Positions 16,918-25,858 are shown, counted from the stretch's first letter. The stretch is DNA of 64,000 bases from Bosea sp. NBC_00550 (GCF_026020075.1 NZ_CP102772.1:4802501-4866500), one strand, 5' to 3'. The notes: generated from the letters alone by a model not told the origin. Program-made: numbers and translations.

Positions 16918-18576
16918 TCAGCGGAACAGCGCCAGCGACTTCGACAGCGTGATCCAGACGCCCCAGGCGATCGGCAGGCCGACCACCGCCCAGGCGAGCA
17001 GGGCGCCGCCGTTGAGCCCGCCCTTGCCGATGCCGTGCGAACCGTAATGGGTCGTCGCGCTGGCATTGGCCGACCGCGCCTGCAGGGCGGCGACCTCGGC
17101 ATCCTTCATGAACCACTTCGTGGCGACCGGCCGGACCAGCAGGTTGCAGAGGAAGCCCAGCACCAGCATGCCCGCGAGGATGTACATGGTGCGGTCATAG
17201 ACCTGCGCGCGCGGCACGCCGGCATTGATCTGCGCCTCGCGGATGTAGTTCACCACGACAGGGCCGATGATGCCGGCGGTCGACCACGCGGTCAGCAGGC
17301 GGCCATGGATGGCGCCGACGAACTGCGTGCCGAACATGTCGGCGAGATAGGCCGGCACGGTCGCAAAGCCGCCACCATACATCGACAGGATGATGCAGAA
17401 GAAGCCGACGAACAGCGCCAGCGACCCGGCATGCGCCGCCCAGGGCGAGAGCGCGTAGAGCAGGATGCCGAGCCCGAAGAAGGTCGCGTAGGTCAGCTTG
17501 CGGCCGAGCTTGTCCGACAGCGAGGCCCAGAAGAAGCGGCCGACGATGTTGAACAGCGAGAGCAGGCCGACGAAGGCCGCCGCGATGGTGGCGATCTGCG
17601 TCTTCTGCCCGGCGTCGAGGGCGGAGAAACCGATCTCGGGCTTGCCGATCAGGGAGCCCGCGAAGATCTCCTGCAGCATCGGCGAGGCCATGCCGAGCAC
17701 GCCGATGCCGGCGGAGACGTTGAGGCAGAGCACCGCCCAGATCAGCCAGAACTGCTTGGTCTTGTGCGCGTTCTGGAGATGGACATGGCCCGACGTGATC
17801 ATGGCGTTCTGGGTCGCCGGCGGGGTCCAGCCGTCGGGGCGCCAGTTGGCCGGCGGCACGCGGTAGCCGAAGGTGCCGGCCATCATGAAGACGAAGTAGA
17901 TCGCGGCCATGGCGACGAAGGTCTGCCAGACGCCGACGGAGGCCGGGGTCTTGAAGGTGTTCATCAGCATGTCGGCGAGCGGGGAGCCGATCATCGCGCC
18001 GCCGCCGAAGCCCATGATCGCCATGCCCGTGGCCATGCCGCGCCGGTCCGGGAACCACTTCACCAGCGTCGAGACCGGCGAGATGTAGCCCAGCCCGAGT
18101 CCGATGCCGCCGATCACGCCGGAGCCCAGCCACATCAGCCAGAGCCGGTGCCAGTAGACGCCGAGCGCCGAGATCAGCAGGCCGCCGCACCAGCACAAAG
18201 TCGAGACGAAGGCCGCCTTGCGCGGGCCGACGCGCTCGAGCCAGCCGCCCCAGATCGCCGCGGAGGAGCCGAGGAACACGAAGAACAGCGTGTACATCCA
18301 GCCGAGATCGGCGACCTTCCAGTCGCAGGCCGTGGTGAACAGCGAGCCGATCAGGCCGACATCCGCCGCGCAGGCCACCGGCTTGGTGATGCCGATCGCC
18401 TGGCTCAGCGGCAGCCAGAACACCGAGAAGCCGTAGGCCATGCCGATGCACAGATGGATGCACAAGGCCGCCGGCGGCACGAGCCAGCGGTTGAAGCCCG
18501 GTTTGGCGATGGTCCGTTCACGGTCGAGCAGGCCGACGCCGCCTCCGACCTGACCGATATCCTGTGCGATGCTCAT
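16918..18576 (-). CDS. OFA-family MFS transporter (oxalate/formate antiporter-like)
   Basis: The 552-residue carrier has 12 or more membrane segments. Its start FNRWLVPPAALCIHLCIGMAYGFSVFWLPL is the OFA hallmark, and loop 2-3 contains GWLERVGPRKA with GYISPVSTLVKWFPDRRGMATG in the middle. It is longer than OxlT-type members (about 420) because of a cytosolic loop and a C-terminal hydrophobic helix (LLAWAVVGLPIAWGVWITL). OFA carriers exchange oxalate, formate and related carboxylates. It lies 94 bp downstream of the fds formate-dehydrogenase operon on the same strand, which supports a role in formate or oxalate movement. A good AAGGAAA ribosome-binding site precedes the ATG, and a hairpin separates it from fdsD. 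Confidence 0.9.
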   Translation of the reverse strand: MSIAQDIGQVGGGVGLLDRERTIAKPGFNRWLVPPAALCIHLCIGMAYGFSVFWLPLSQAIGITKPVACAADVGLIGSLFTTACDWKVADLGWMYTLFFVFLGSSAAIWGGWLERVGPRKAAFVSTLCWCGGLLISALGVYWHRLWLMWLGSGVIGGIGLGLGYISPVSTLVKWFPDRRGMATGMAIMGFGGGAMIGSPLADMLMNTFKTPASVGVWQTFVAMAAIYFVFMMAGTFGYRVPPANWRPDGWTPPATQNAMITSGHVHLQNAHKTKQFWLIWAVLCLNVSAGIGVLGMASPMLQEIFAGSLIGKPEIGFSALDAGQKTQIATIAAAFVGLLSLFNIVGRFFWASLSDKLGRKLTYATFFGLGILLYALSPWAAHAGSLALFVGFFCIILSMYGGGFATVPAYLADMFGTQFVGAIHGRLLTAWSTAGIIGPVVVNYIREAQINAGVPRAQVYDRTMYILAGMLVLGFLCNLLVRPVATKWFMKDAEVAALQARSANASATTHYGSHGIGKGGLNGGALLAWAVVGLPIAWGVWITLSKSLALFR

Positions 18577-18642
18577 TCCCCGTTTCCTTTCCCCAAAGCT
18601 TCGCTGTCGGGCCGGGTAGGTTCCCGGCTCGTTGCAATCTCC

Positions 18643-18662
18643 GCGCCGCCCTAAGGCGGCGC
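18643..18662 (-). terminator. perfect 8-bp hairpin after fdsD
   Basis: GCGCCGCC (18643-18650) and GGCGGCGC (18655-18662) form a perfect stem with the loop CTAA, starting 8 bp past the fdsD stop. There is no T-run, so it may attenuate or protect the fds mRNA 3' end rather than fully stop transcription into the MFS gene. Confidence 0.45.
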
Positions 18663-18670
18663 CTGGCCCG

Positions 18671-18943
18671 CTAACCGCCGCGCCCCGGCTTGATCCGCGG
18701 CAGCACGCGCCGCAGAAGGGGCGGGAGGTCCTCCGGACGTGCGGCGAAGGCGGCGAGGAAATCCCCGCGCATCCGTGCCGTCCAGAACTGGTTGATGTGA
18801 TCGGCGACGGAGGCGGCAGCCTCCTCCTCCGGATAGACCTTGAAGAAATCGGCGATCTGCCCGGCCATGCGCCGGAGCTTCGCGACGTTGTCCTCGTGAT
18901 GATCGGCCGCGTCGTGCCCTTCGGTCAGCGTAGCCTCCGTCAT
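18671..18943 (-). CDS. fdsD: formate dehydrogenase delta subunit
   Basis: The 90-residue soluble protein matches FdsD: LRRMAGQIADFFKVYPEEEAAASVADHINQFWTARMR, the helix conserved across NAD-dependent Fds operons, then a PPLLRRVLPRIK tail. FdsD has no cofactor and is thought to help assembly or stability of the FdsABG core. It overlaps the fdhD stop by 4 bp (ATGA), making it the last gene of the coupled fds operon. Length is somewhat above the typical 65-80 because of a His/Asp-rich N-terminus (EGHDAADHHED). Confidence 0.93.
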   Translation of the reverse strand: MTEATLTEGHDAADHHEDNVAKLRRMAGQIADFFKVYPEEEAAASVADHINQFWTARMRGDFLAAFAARPEDLPPLLRRVLPRIKPGRGG

Positions 18944-19782
18944 CGGGCGATGGTCTCCGGCTCGGGCGCGAGCGCGCCGGCGAAGACGATGCAGCCGTCG
19001 CGCCGCGCCACGGCGGCGAGTGTCAGGCCGAGATGCTTGGCCCGCTCGATCGCGAGCGAGGTCGGCGCGGAGATCGCGACCAGCGTGCCCGCGCCGAAGA
19101 TCGCCGCCTTCTCGACCATCTCGAACGAGGCGCGGCTGGTGACGAGCAGGAAGCCGTCGCTGGCATCAACTCCGGCGCGCAGCCGCGCACCGATCAGCTT
19201 GTCGAGCGCATTGTGCCGGCCGACATCCTCGCGCACCGCGATGACGGTGCCGGCGGCATCGCACCAGGCGGCGGCATGGACGGCGCGGGTGAGCTGGTTC
19301 AGCGGCTGATGCTTGTCGAGCGCGGCAAGCGCCGTCTCGATCGCGGAGGCGGCAACGGCACGGGAAGCCCGCGTTGCGGCATCGGCGAGCGGAATCTCCT
19401 CGATGGTCTCGACGCCGCAGAGTCCGCAGGAGGTCCGGCCCGACAGATTGCGCCGGCGCGCCAGATGCTCGCGGAAGCGGCCGGGCGCGAGCGTGACGGT
19501 GACGATGACGCCCTCGTCCTTCGGCTCGACGGCAATAGTGCGGATTTCGTCGGCGCCGCGCACGATGCCTTCGGTCAGGCTGAAGCCGGTGACGAAGTCC
19601 TCCAGGTCGGACGGGCTCGCCATCATCACCGCATAGGGCATGTTGCCGTAGACGATGTTGACCGGCGTCTCGACCGCGACCTCGATCTCGCGGCCGCCCT
19701 CGCGCGCCGCGCCGAAGCGCAACGGCTGCGCCGCGACGGCGGCAGAGGCCGGCGGCTGGGCGGGCGCGTTATTCCGCGGCAT
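18940..19782 (-). CDS. fdhD: formate dehydrogenase accessory sulfurtransferase FdhD (FdsC)
   Basis: The 280-residue protein transfers sulfur from the IscS desulfurase to the Mo-bis-MGD cofactor of formate dehydrogenase. The catalytic cysteine loop SCGLCGVE is present near residue 132, and the later motifs VHAAAWCD and REDVGRHNALDKLIG are the family hallmarks. The N-terminal 30 residues (Ala/Pro rich) look disordered. It overlaps fdsA by 14 bp at its start and fdsD by 4 bp at its end, so its production is tied to that of the enzyme it matures. Confidence 0.96.
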   Translation of the reverse strand: MPRNNAPAQPPASAAVAAQPLRFGAAREGGREIEVAVETPVNIVYGNMPYAVMMASPSDLEDFVTGFSLTEGIVRGADEIRTIAVEPKDEGVIVTVTLAPGRFREHLARRRNLSGRTSCGLCGVETIEEIPLADAATRASRAVAASAIETALAALDKHQPLNQLTRAVHAAAWCDAAGTVIAVREDVGRHNALDKLIGARLRAGVDASDGFLLVTSRASFEMVEKAAIFGAGTLVAISAPTSLAIERAKHLGLTLAAVARRDGCIVFAGALAPEPETIAR

Positions 19783-22651
19783 CGGGCAGGCGCTCCGCGA
19801 TCCGCCGCAGGGTCACGTCTTCCTCGAAATTCTTCTCCTGCCAGGCGGACCAGGCATTGGTGCGCCGGACCTCGACGGCGGTGACCTTGTATTCCGGGCA
19901 GTTCGTCGCCCAGTCCGAGAAGTCGGTGGTGATGACGTTGGCGCCGGTCTTGGCGTGGTGGAAGGTGGTGTAGACGACGCCCGGCTGCATGCGCTCGGAG
20001 ATCACGGCCCTGAGCGCGATGTCGCCCGAGCGGCTGGCAAGCGCGACGAGATCGCCGTCGCGGATACCGCGGCTCTCGGCGTCGAAGGCGTGGATCTCCA
20101 GCACGTCCTCGTCATGCCAGGCGCCGTTCTCGGTGCGCCGCGTCTGCGCGCCGACATTGTATTGCGACAGGATGCGGCCGGTGGTGAGCAGCAGCGGGAA
20201 GCGGGGCCCGGTGCGTTCCTCCGTCGGCACGAACTCGGTGATCATGAACTTGCCCTTGCCGCGCACGAAGCGGTCGACATGCATCAGGGGCGTGCCGGTC
20301 GGCGCCTTCTCGTTGCAGGGCCACTGCACCGAGCCGAGCTTCTCCAGCTTGTCGTAGGAGACGCCGGCGAAGCTCGGCGTCAGCCGAGCGATCTCGTCCA
20401 TGATCTCGCCGGGATGGGCGTAGGACATCTCGTAGCCGAGCGCCCGCGCCAGATCGATCGTGACCTGCCACTCGTCCTTGCCGGGGAGCGGCGCCATCAC
20501 CTGCCGGACGCGGTTGATGCGGCGCTCGGCATTGGTGAAGGTGCCGTCCTTCTCCAGGAAGGAGGCGCCCGGCAGGAAGACATGGGCGTATTTCGCCGTC
20601 TCGTTCAGGAAGATGTCCTGGATGACGACGCATTCCATCGCGGCCAGCCCCGCCGTGACGTGCTTGGTGTTGGGGTCGGACTGGGCGATGTCCTCGCCCT
20701 GGACATAGAGGCCCTTGAACGTGCCCTCGACCGCCTCGTCCAGCATGTTGGGGATGCGCAGGCCCTGCTCGGCATCGAGCGGCACGCCCCACATCATTTC
20801 GAAGACCTGCCTTGTGGCGTCGTCCGAGACGTGGCGGTAGCCCGAGAACTCGTGCGGGAAGGAACCCATGTCGCAGGAGCCCTGCACATTGTTCTGCCCG
20901 CGCAGCGGATTGATGCCGACGCCGTCGCGGCCGATATTGCCGGTCGCCATGGCGAGGTTCGCCATCGCCATCACGGTGGTCGAGCCCTGGCTGTGCTCGG
21001 TGACGCCGAGGCCGTAATAGATCGCGCCGTTGCCGCCCGTCGCATAGAGCCGCGCGGCGGCGCGGACATCGCCCGCCGGCACGCCGGTGTACTGCTCGCT
21101 CGCCTCCGGCGAGTTCTCCTCGCGGGCGACGAAGCGGGCCCAGTGCTCGAAATCGCCGAGGTCGCAGCGCTCGCGGACATAGGCCTCGTCGATCAGCCCT
21201 TCGGTGACGACGACATGGCTGAGCGCATTGAGCAGGGCGACGTTCGTGCCGGGCCTGAGCGGCAGATGATAGTCCGCCTTGACGTGGGGCGACTGCACCA
21301 TGTCGATCCGGCGGGGGTCGGCGACGATCAGCCTTGCGCCCTGGCGGATGCGCTTCTTCATCCGCGAGGCGAAGACCGGGTGGCCGTCGGTCGGGTTGGC
21401 GCCGATGACGAGGATGACGTCGGACTTGGCGACCGACTTGAAATCCTGCGTGCCGGCCGAGGTGCCGAGCGTCGTCCTCAGGCCATAGCCGGTCGGCGAG
21501 TGGCAGACGCGGGCGCAGGTATCGACATTGTTGTTGCGGAAGGCGGCGCGCACCAGCTTCTGGACGAGGAAGACCTCCTCGTTGGTGCAGCGCGACGACG
21601 TGATGGCGCCGACTGACTCGCGGCCGTATCTCGCCTGGATGCGCTTGAACTCGGAGGCCGCGTAGTTGATCGCCTCTTCCCACGAGACCTCGCGCCAGGG
21701 ATCCGTGATCTTCGCCCGGATCATCGGCTTGGTCATGCGGTCGGTATGGGTGGCGTAGCCCCAGGCGAAGCGGCCCTTGACGCAGCTATGGCCCTCATTC
21801 GCCTTGCCGTCCTTGTAGGGCACCATGCGGATGACGCGGTCGCCCTGCATCTCGGCCTTGAACGAGCAGCCGACGCCGCAATAGGCGCAGGTCGTGACCA
21901 CCGAATGCTCCGGCTGGCCGTATTCGATGACCTTGTTCTCCATCAGCGTCGCCGTCGGGCAGGCCTGCACGCAGGCGCCACAGGAGACGCATTCGGAACC
22001 GAGGAAATCGGTCGGGCCCGCGGCGACGCGCGAGTCGAAGCCGCGGCCGGTGATCGTCAGAGCGAAGGTGCCCTGCACCTCCTCGCAAGCGCGCACGCAG
22101 CGATTGCAGACGATGCATTTCGACGGATCATAGGTGAAGTAGGGGTTGGAGGTGTCCTTCGCGAGCCAGTTCTCGTTGACCGCACCGTCCTTACCCTCTG
22201 CGAAAACATGGTTCTCGCCCTCATAGCCGTAGCGCACTTCGCGGAGGCCCACGGCGCCGGCCATGTCCTGCAATTCGCAATCGCCATTGGCGGAGCAGGT
22301 CAGGCAGTCCAGCGGGTGGTCGGAGATGTAGAGCTCCATCACGCCCTTACGCAGGCCCGATAGGTTCTCCGACTGGGTGCGCACGACCATGCCGTCTTCG
22401 GCCGGGGTCGTGCATGACGCGGGCGTGCCGCGCCTTCCCTCGATCTCGACGAGGCAGAGCCGGCAGGAGCCGAAGGGTTCGAGCGAGTCGGTGGCGCAAA
22501 GCTTGGGGATCTTGGTACCCAGGCTCATCGCCGCCGCCATCACCGAGGTGCCGGCCGGCACCGTGACGCGCTGGCCGTCGATGCTCAGCGTCACCGTCTT
22601 CTCGGAGAGCCGGATCGGCGTGCCGTAGTCGATTTCCTTGATCAGGCTCAT
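19769..22651 (-). CDS. fdsA: NAD-dependent formate dehydrogenase alpha subunit (Mo-bis-MGD)
   Basis: The 960-residue catalytic subunit oxidises formate to CO2. N-terminal [2Fe-2S] ferredoxin domain: cysteines in CATDSLEPFGSCRLCLVEIEG and ASCTTP. NuoG-like His/Cys cluster: HPLDCLTCSANGDCELQ. Two [4Fe-4S] motifs: CIVCNRCVRACEE and CVSCGACVQACPT. A further [4Fe-4S] domain: CAYCGVGCSF. The Mo ligand is the Cys of CARVCHSPTGYG (selenocysteine in E. coli FdhF), so this is a Cys enzyme. The C-terminal molydopterin-dinucleotide-binding domain includes LTTGRILSQYNVGAQTRR. I choose the ATG at 22651, preceded by a perfect GAGGAGG, over the upstream ATG at 22681. It lies between fdsB and fdhD in a tightly packed operon. 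Confidence 0.97.
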   Translation of the reverse strand: MSLIKEIDYGTPIRLSEKTVTLSIDGQRVTVPAGTSVMAAAMSLGTKIPKLCATDSLEPFGSCRLCLVEIEGRRGTPASCTTPAEDGMVVRTQSENLSGLRKGVMELYISDHPLDCLTCSANGDCELQDMAGAVGLREVRYGYEGENHVFAEGKDGAVNENWLAKDTSNPYFTYDPSKCIVCNRCVRACEEVQGTFALTITGRGFDSRVAAGPTDFLGSECVSCGACVQACPTATLMENKVIEYGQPEHSVVTTCAYCGVGCSFKAEMQGDRVIRMVPYKDGKANEGHSCVKGRFAWGYATHTDRMTKPMIRAKITDPWREVSWEEAINYAASEFKRIQARYGRESVGAITSSRCTNEEVFLVQKLVRAAFRNNNVDTCARVCHSPTGYGLRTTLGTSAGTQDFKSVAKSDVILVIGANPTDGHPVFASRMKKRIRQGARLIVADPRRIDMVQSPHVKADYHLPLRPGTNVALLNALSHVVVTEGLIDEAYVRERCDLGDFEHWARFVAREENSPEASEQYTGVPAGDVRAAARLYATGGNGAIYYGLGVTEHSQGSTTVMAMANLAMATGNIGRDGVGINPLRGQNNVQGSCDMGSFPHEFSGYRHVSDDATRQVFEMMWGVPLDAEQGLRIPNMLDEAVEGTFKGLYVQGEDIAQSDPNTKHVTAGLAAMECVVIQDIFLNETAKYAHVFLPGASFLEKDGTFTNAERRINRVRQVMAPLPGKDEWQVTIDLARALGYEMSYAHPGEIMDEIARLTPSFAGVSYDKLEKLGSVQWPCNEKAPTGTPLMHVDRFVRGKGKFMITEFVPTEERTGPRFPLLLTTGRILSQYNVGAQTRRTENGAWHDEDVLEIHAFDAESRGIRDGDLVALASRSGDIALRAVISERMQPGVVYTTFHHAKTGANVITTDFSDWATNCPEYKVTAVEVRRTNAWSAWQEKNFEEDVTLRRIAERLPDAAE

Positions 22652-22661
22652 CGCTGCCTCC

Positions 22662-24242
22662 TCACTCGGCTGCCATCGCAATTTCTTGCAGTGGGCTGGG
22701 AGGACGGTCGAAATCCTCGGGGAAATGGTTGAGCGCGCTCATCACCGGCATCGGCGTCAGCCCGCCCATCGCGCAGAGCGAGGCGTCGGTCATCAGCTTG
22801 GAGAGATCGCGCAGCACGGCGATGTTCTTCGGCACCTCGGCGCCGGCGATGATGCGGTCCATCACCTCGACGCCGCGCGTCGCGCCGATGCGGCAGGGCG
22901 TGCACTTGCCGCAGCTTTCCTTGGCGCAGAATTCGAAGGCGAAGCGCGCCTGTTTGGCCATGTCGACGCTGTCGTCGAAGACGACGATGCCGCCATGGCC
23001 CAGCATGGCGCGCATCGCTGCCAATGCCTCGTAATCCATCTGCACGTCGAGCTGCCCGGCGGTGAGATAAGAGCCAAGCGGCCCGCCGACCTGCACGGCC
23101 CGGATCGGCCTCCCCGAGAGCGTGCCGCCGCCCATATCCTCGATGATCTCGCGCAGCGAGATGCCGAAGGCGAGCTCGATCAAACCGCCGCGCCTGACGT
23201 TGCCGCCGAGCTGGATCGGCAGCGTGCCGCGCGAGCGGCCCATGCCGTAATCCGCATAGGCCTGTGCACCATGGTCGAGAATCCATGGCACGGCCGCGAA
23301 GGAGAGCACGTTGTTGACGATCGTCGGCTTGGCGAACAGGCCCTGCAAGGCCGGCAGCGGCGGCTTCGCCCGGACGATGGCGCGCTTGCCTTCGAGGCTT
23401 TCGAGCAGCGAGGTCTCCTCGCCGCAGATATAGGCGCCGGCGCCGAGCCGGACCTCGAGATGGAAGGCGTGGCCGCTGCCGAGAACGGAGGCGCCGATCA
23501 TGCCAGCGGCTTCCGCCTTGAGGATCGCGCGCTGCAGCGTGCGGAACGCGTGCGGATATTCCGAGCGCAGATAGATGTAGCCGCGCGTCGCGCCGACGGC
23601 GATGGCCGCGATCGCCATGCCCTCGATCACGAGGTAGGGGTCGCCCTCGAACAGCATGCGGTCGGCGAAGGTGCCGCTATCGCCCTCGTCGGCGTTGCAG
23701 ACGATGTATTTCTGGTCGGCCCTGGCATCGTGGACCGTCTGCCACTTGATGCCGGTCGGGAAGCCGGCGCCGCCGCGCCCGCGCAGGCCGGAAGCCTTGA
23801 CGGTCTGCACGATGTCCTGGCCGGTGAGCGAAAGCGCCTTTTGCAGGCCCGCAAAGCCGCCATGGGCGCGATAATCGGCGATCGAGAGTGGGTCGATGAC
23901 GCCGACGCGCTCGAAGGTCAGCCGCTGCTGGCGCTTCATCCAGTCGAGCTCTTCGGTCTTGCCGAGGCGCAGCGGATGGGCACCGCCTGTTGCAAGCCCT
24001 GCGTCAAACAGCGCCGCGACGTCCTTTGCCGCGACCGGCCCGTAGGCGATGCGGCCTTCCGCTGTCTCGACCTCGACCAGCGGCTCCATCCAGAGCATGC
24101 CGCGCGAGCCGTTGCGGAAGATCTCGGCGGAGAGGCCGCGCGCCCCGACCTCGCGGGCGACGGCCTGGGCGACCGCCTCGGCCCCCACCGAAAGCGCGGC
24201 CGCATCGATCGGCACGAAGATTCTGACGGGTGCGGCGCTCAT
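22662..24242 (-). CDS. fdsB: NAD-dependent formate dehydrogenase beta subunit (NuoF-like)
   Basis: The 526-residue diaphorase subunit passes electrons to NAD+. The N-terminal 110 residues are a thioredoxin-like [2Fe-2S]-type domain, as in other FdsB proteins. The NuoF module follows: NAD-binding GLRGRGGAGFPTG, FMN-binding NADEGDSGTFADR and GAGAYICGEETSLLESLEG, and the [4Fe-4S] motif ESCGKCTPCRIG with a later Cys in DASLCAMGG. The ATG at 24242 overlaps the fdsG stop (ATGA). The longer frame to 24353 lies inside fdsG and is arginine-rich, clearly not coding. Confidence 0.96.
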   Translation of the reverse strand: MSAAPVRIFVPIDAAALSVGAEAVAQAVAREVGARGLSAEIFRNGSRGMLWMEPLVEVETAEGRIAYGPVAAKDVAALFDAGLATGGAHPLRLGKTEELDWMKRQQRLTFERVGVIDPLSIADYRAHGGFAGLQKALSLTGQDIVQTVKASGLRGRGGAGFPTGIKWQTVHDARADQKYIVCNADEGDSGTFADRMLFEGDPYLVIEGMAIAAIAVGATRGYIYLRSEYPHAFRTLQRAILKAEAAGMIGASVLGSGHAFHLEVRLGAGAYICGEETSLLESLEGKRAIVRAKPPLPALQGLFAKPTIVNNVLSFAAVPWILDHGAQAYADYGMGRSRGTLPIQLGGNVRRGGLIELAFGISLREIIEDMGGGTLSGRPIRAVQVGGPLGSYLTAGQLDVQMDYEALAAMRAMLGHGGIVVFDDSVDMAKQARFAFEFCAKESCGKCTPCRIGATRGVEVMDRIIAGAEVPKNIAVLRDLSKLMTDASLCAMGGLTPMPVMSALNHFPEDFDRPPSPLQEIAMAAE

Positions 24243-24715
24243 GATTGCGCCCTTCCGTGCTGGCAGAGCCCGGCGATGCGGGCGGCGTCGACGCGCCCGA
24301 TCAATTCGCCATCGACCAGGGCCGCAGGCCCGAGCGCGCAATTGCCGAGACAATACACCGTTTCGACCACGGCGTCGTCGGCAGGCCCGCCATCGACGGC
24401 GATGCCGTGCTCACGGGCGAGATCTTCGACCAGCGCCTCGCAGCCGAGCGCCTGGCAGGCTTCGGCCCGGCAGAGCTTGATCACCCGCTGCGGCGGCGGG
24501 GCGGCCCTGAAATCATGGTAGAACGAGATCGCGCCATGGATTTCGGCGCGCGAGAGGTTCAGCGCCTCGGCGATCAGCGGCACCGCCTGAGCGTCGACAT
24601 GGCCGAACTCCTCCTGCAGGGCGTGCAGGATCGGCAGGGTCGCGCCTTCTAGATGCGCGAGGCCCGCGATGATCGAGCGCGCGCTCTCCTGATTCCAGGC
24701 GGGGTATCCGGCCAT
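24239..24715 (-). CDS. fdsG: NAD-dependent formate dehydrogenase gamma subunit (NuoE-like)
   Basis: The 158-residue subunit is related to NuoE and carries a thioredoxin-like [2Fe-2S] cluster with cysteines in LCRAEACQALG and YCLGNCALGP. The N-terminal helical segment HALQEEFGHVDAQAVPLIAEALNLSRAEIHGAISFYHDF is typical. It forms the electron bridge between FdsB and FdsA. It is the first gene of fdsGBA-fdhD-fdsD. The start has GGAGG 7 bases upstream. The upstream 228 bp contains two dyads and a palindrome proposed as regulator sites, and the LysR gene lies beyond it on the same strand. Confidence 0.95.
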   Translation of the reverse strand: MAGYPAWNQESARSIIAGLAHLEGATLPILHALQEEFGHVDAQAVPLIAEALNLSRAEIHGAISFYHDFRAAPPPQRVIKLCRAEACQALGCEALVEDLAREHGIAVDGGPADDAVVETVYCLGNCALGPAALVDGELIGRVDAARIAGLCQHGRAQS

Positions 24716-24805
24716 CTTTCCTCCATCCGGCCCGGTTCACCGGGCACATCTTGAGGAAAAGGTGGTCTATCCTGGAATGATTTCAAATCGTTTGTTTCAA
24801 CTGCA

Positions 24806-24824
24806 TGATAGTCTGGGCCTATCA
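24806..24824. promoter_or_regulatory. LysR-type dyad TGATAG-N7-CTATCA in the fds promoter
   Basis: TGATAG (24806-24811) and CTATCA (24819-24824) are perfect 6-bp arms with a 7-bp spacer, about 91 bp upstream of the fdsG start. The spacing and symmetry fit the T-N11-A type site bound by LysR regulators. A second GATAG-N7-CTATC copy lies 125 bp away at 24931-24949. Confidence 0.6.
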
Positions 24825-24828
24825 AACT

Positions 24829-24840
24829 CGCTTGCAAGCG
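24829..24840. promoter_or_regulatory. 12-bp palindrome CGCTTGCAAGCG, fds-promoter copy
   Basis: A perfect 12-bp palindrome 114 bp upstream of fdsG and 5 bp from the TGATAG dyad. The identical sequence recurs at 25919-25930 upstream of the LysR gene. Two exact copies flanking one regulator gene are unlikely by chance. Confidence 0.5.
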
Positions 24841-24930
24841 GAGTGGGATGGCCGCCTGCGCCGGAGAGGCAGTCCGAAAGTTTCGCGGCGGAGCCGTTTT
24901 GCGCTGCACAATTCGATGCGGGCTCTAAGA

Positions 24931-24949
24931 CGATAGGTTGAGACTATCG
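24931..24949. promoter_or_regulatory. LysR-type dyad CGATAG-N7-CTATCG at the regulator's 3' end
   Basis: CGATAG (24931-24936) and CTATCG (24944-24949) form a perfect dyad with the same GATAG-N7-CTATC core as the site at 24806. It overlaps the stop codon of the LysR gene (24944-24946). Confidence 0.5.
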
Positions 24950-25858
24950 CACGATCGTTCGTCGCGGCAGCCGCGCATCCGTCACCGGCTTCGTCATCAT
25001 CAGCAGGTTGCGGGCGAGCGGCGCGACGGGCTGCCGGTCGGCGACGATCAGGCCGATCGTCCGTTGCGCCTCGGGCTCGACCAGCGACAGTGCTTTCGTT
25101 CCGAGCGGCACGCCGAAGAATTCGAGCAACTGCAGCGAGACGATGCTGGCGACGCCCTGGATGCCGGCATGGGAGCAGAGATTGAAGATCGAGTTGGTCT
25201 CGATCATCGGCCGCGGCGCGGTGCCGACCGAGCGGAAAATGCCGTCGATGATGCGCCGGTTCTGCATGTCGCCGGTGAGCAGGCAGAGCTTGTGCTCGGC
25301 CGCCTCGGCCCAGCTGATGGTGTCGCGCGGGCCGAGCGGGCCGTCCTCGCGGGTCAGCAGCACATAGGATTCCTGGTAGATCGGCTTCGAGATCACCCGG
25401 TCGAGCGGCTCGTTGTCGAGATAGGTCAGCCCGACATCGAGCTCGAAATTGTCGATGCCCTCCTGGATCTCCTGCGAGGTCAGCGACAGCACGGTCAGCG
25501 AAACCGCCGGATAGCGCTCCGAGAATGGCGCGGTGATGTGCGCGATCATCGGCAGCGCGGTCGGGATCGCGCCGAGCCGGATGCGCCCGGACACGCCCTC
25601 GCGCAGCTCGGCGATGGAGTCCTTCATGATCTCGGCTTCGGCCAGGATGCGGCGCGCATGGGCGAGCACGACCTCGCCCTCCTTGGTGAAGCCCTGGAAG
25701 CGCCGGCCGCGCTCGACGATCATCACGCCGAGCTCCTCCTCGAGCTGCACGATCGCCGCTGACAGAGTCGGCTGCGAAACATGGCAGGCTTCGGCCGCGC
25801 GGCGGAAATGCTTCTCGCGGGCGAGCGCGTCGAGATAGACAAGCTGGCGGATGATCAT
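24944..25858 (-). CDS. LysR-family transcriptional regulator, probable regulator of fds
   Basis: The 304-residue LysR regulator has an N-terminal winged helix MIIRQLVYLDALAREKHFRRAAEACHVSQPTLSAAIVQLEEELGV and a two-lobed effector domain (about 90-300). The start at 25858 is chosen because the helix-turn-helix begins there; the frame stays open to 25927 but without a conserved sequence. It lies directly upstream of fdsGBA on the same strand, the usual place for FdsR-like regulators, which respond to formate. A palindrome pair and two dyads around it support autoregulation and fds control, but this is inference. Confidence 0.9.
   Translation of the reverse strand: MIIRQLVYLDALAREKHFRRAAEACHVSQPTLSAAIVQLEEELGVMIVERGRRFQGFTKEGEVVLAHARRILAEAEIMKDSIAELREGVSGRIRLGAIPTALPMIAHITAPFSERYPAVSLTVLSLTSQEIQEGIDNFELDVGLTYLDNEPLDRVISKPIYQESYVLLTREDGPLGPRDTISWAEAAEHKLCLLTGDMQNRRIIDGIFRSVGTAPRPMIETNSIFNLCSHAGIQGVASIVSLQLLEFFGVPLGTKALSLVEPEAQRTIGLIVADRQPVAPLARNLLMMTKPVTDARLPRRTIVR

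Noticed and set aside
19655..21616. Long plus-strand frame (653 codons) opposite fdsA
   Set aside because: Antisense shadow of a well-conserved gene; the product lacks hydrophobic core patterns and is full of His/Asp/Arg from reverse-complemented Ala and Val codons.
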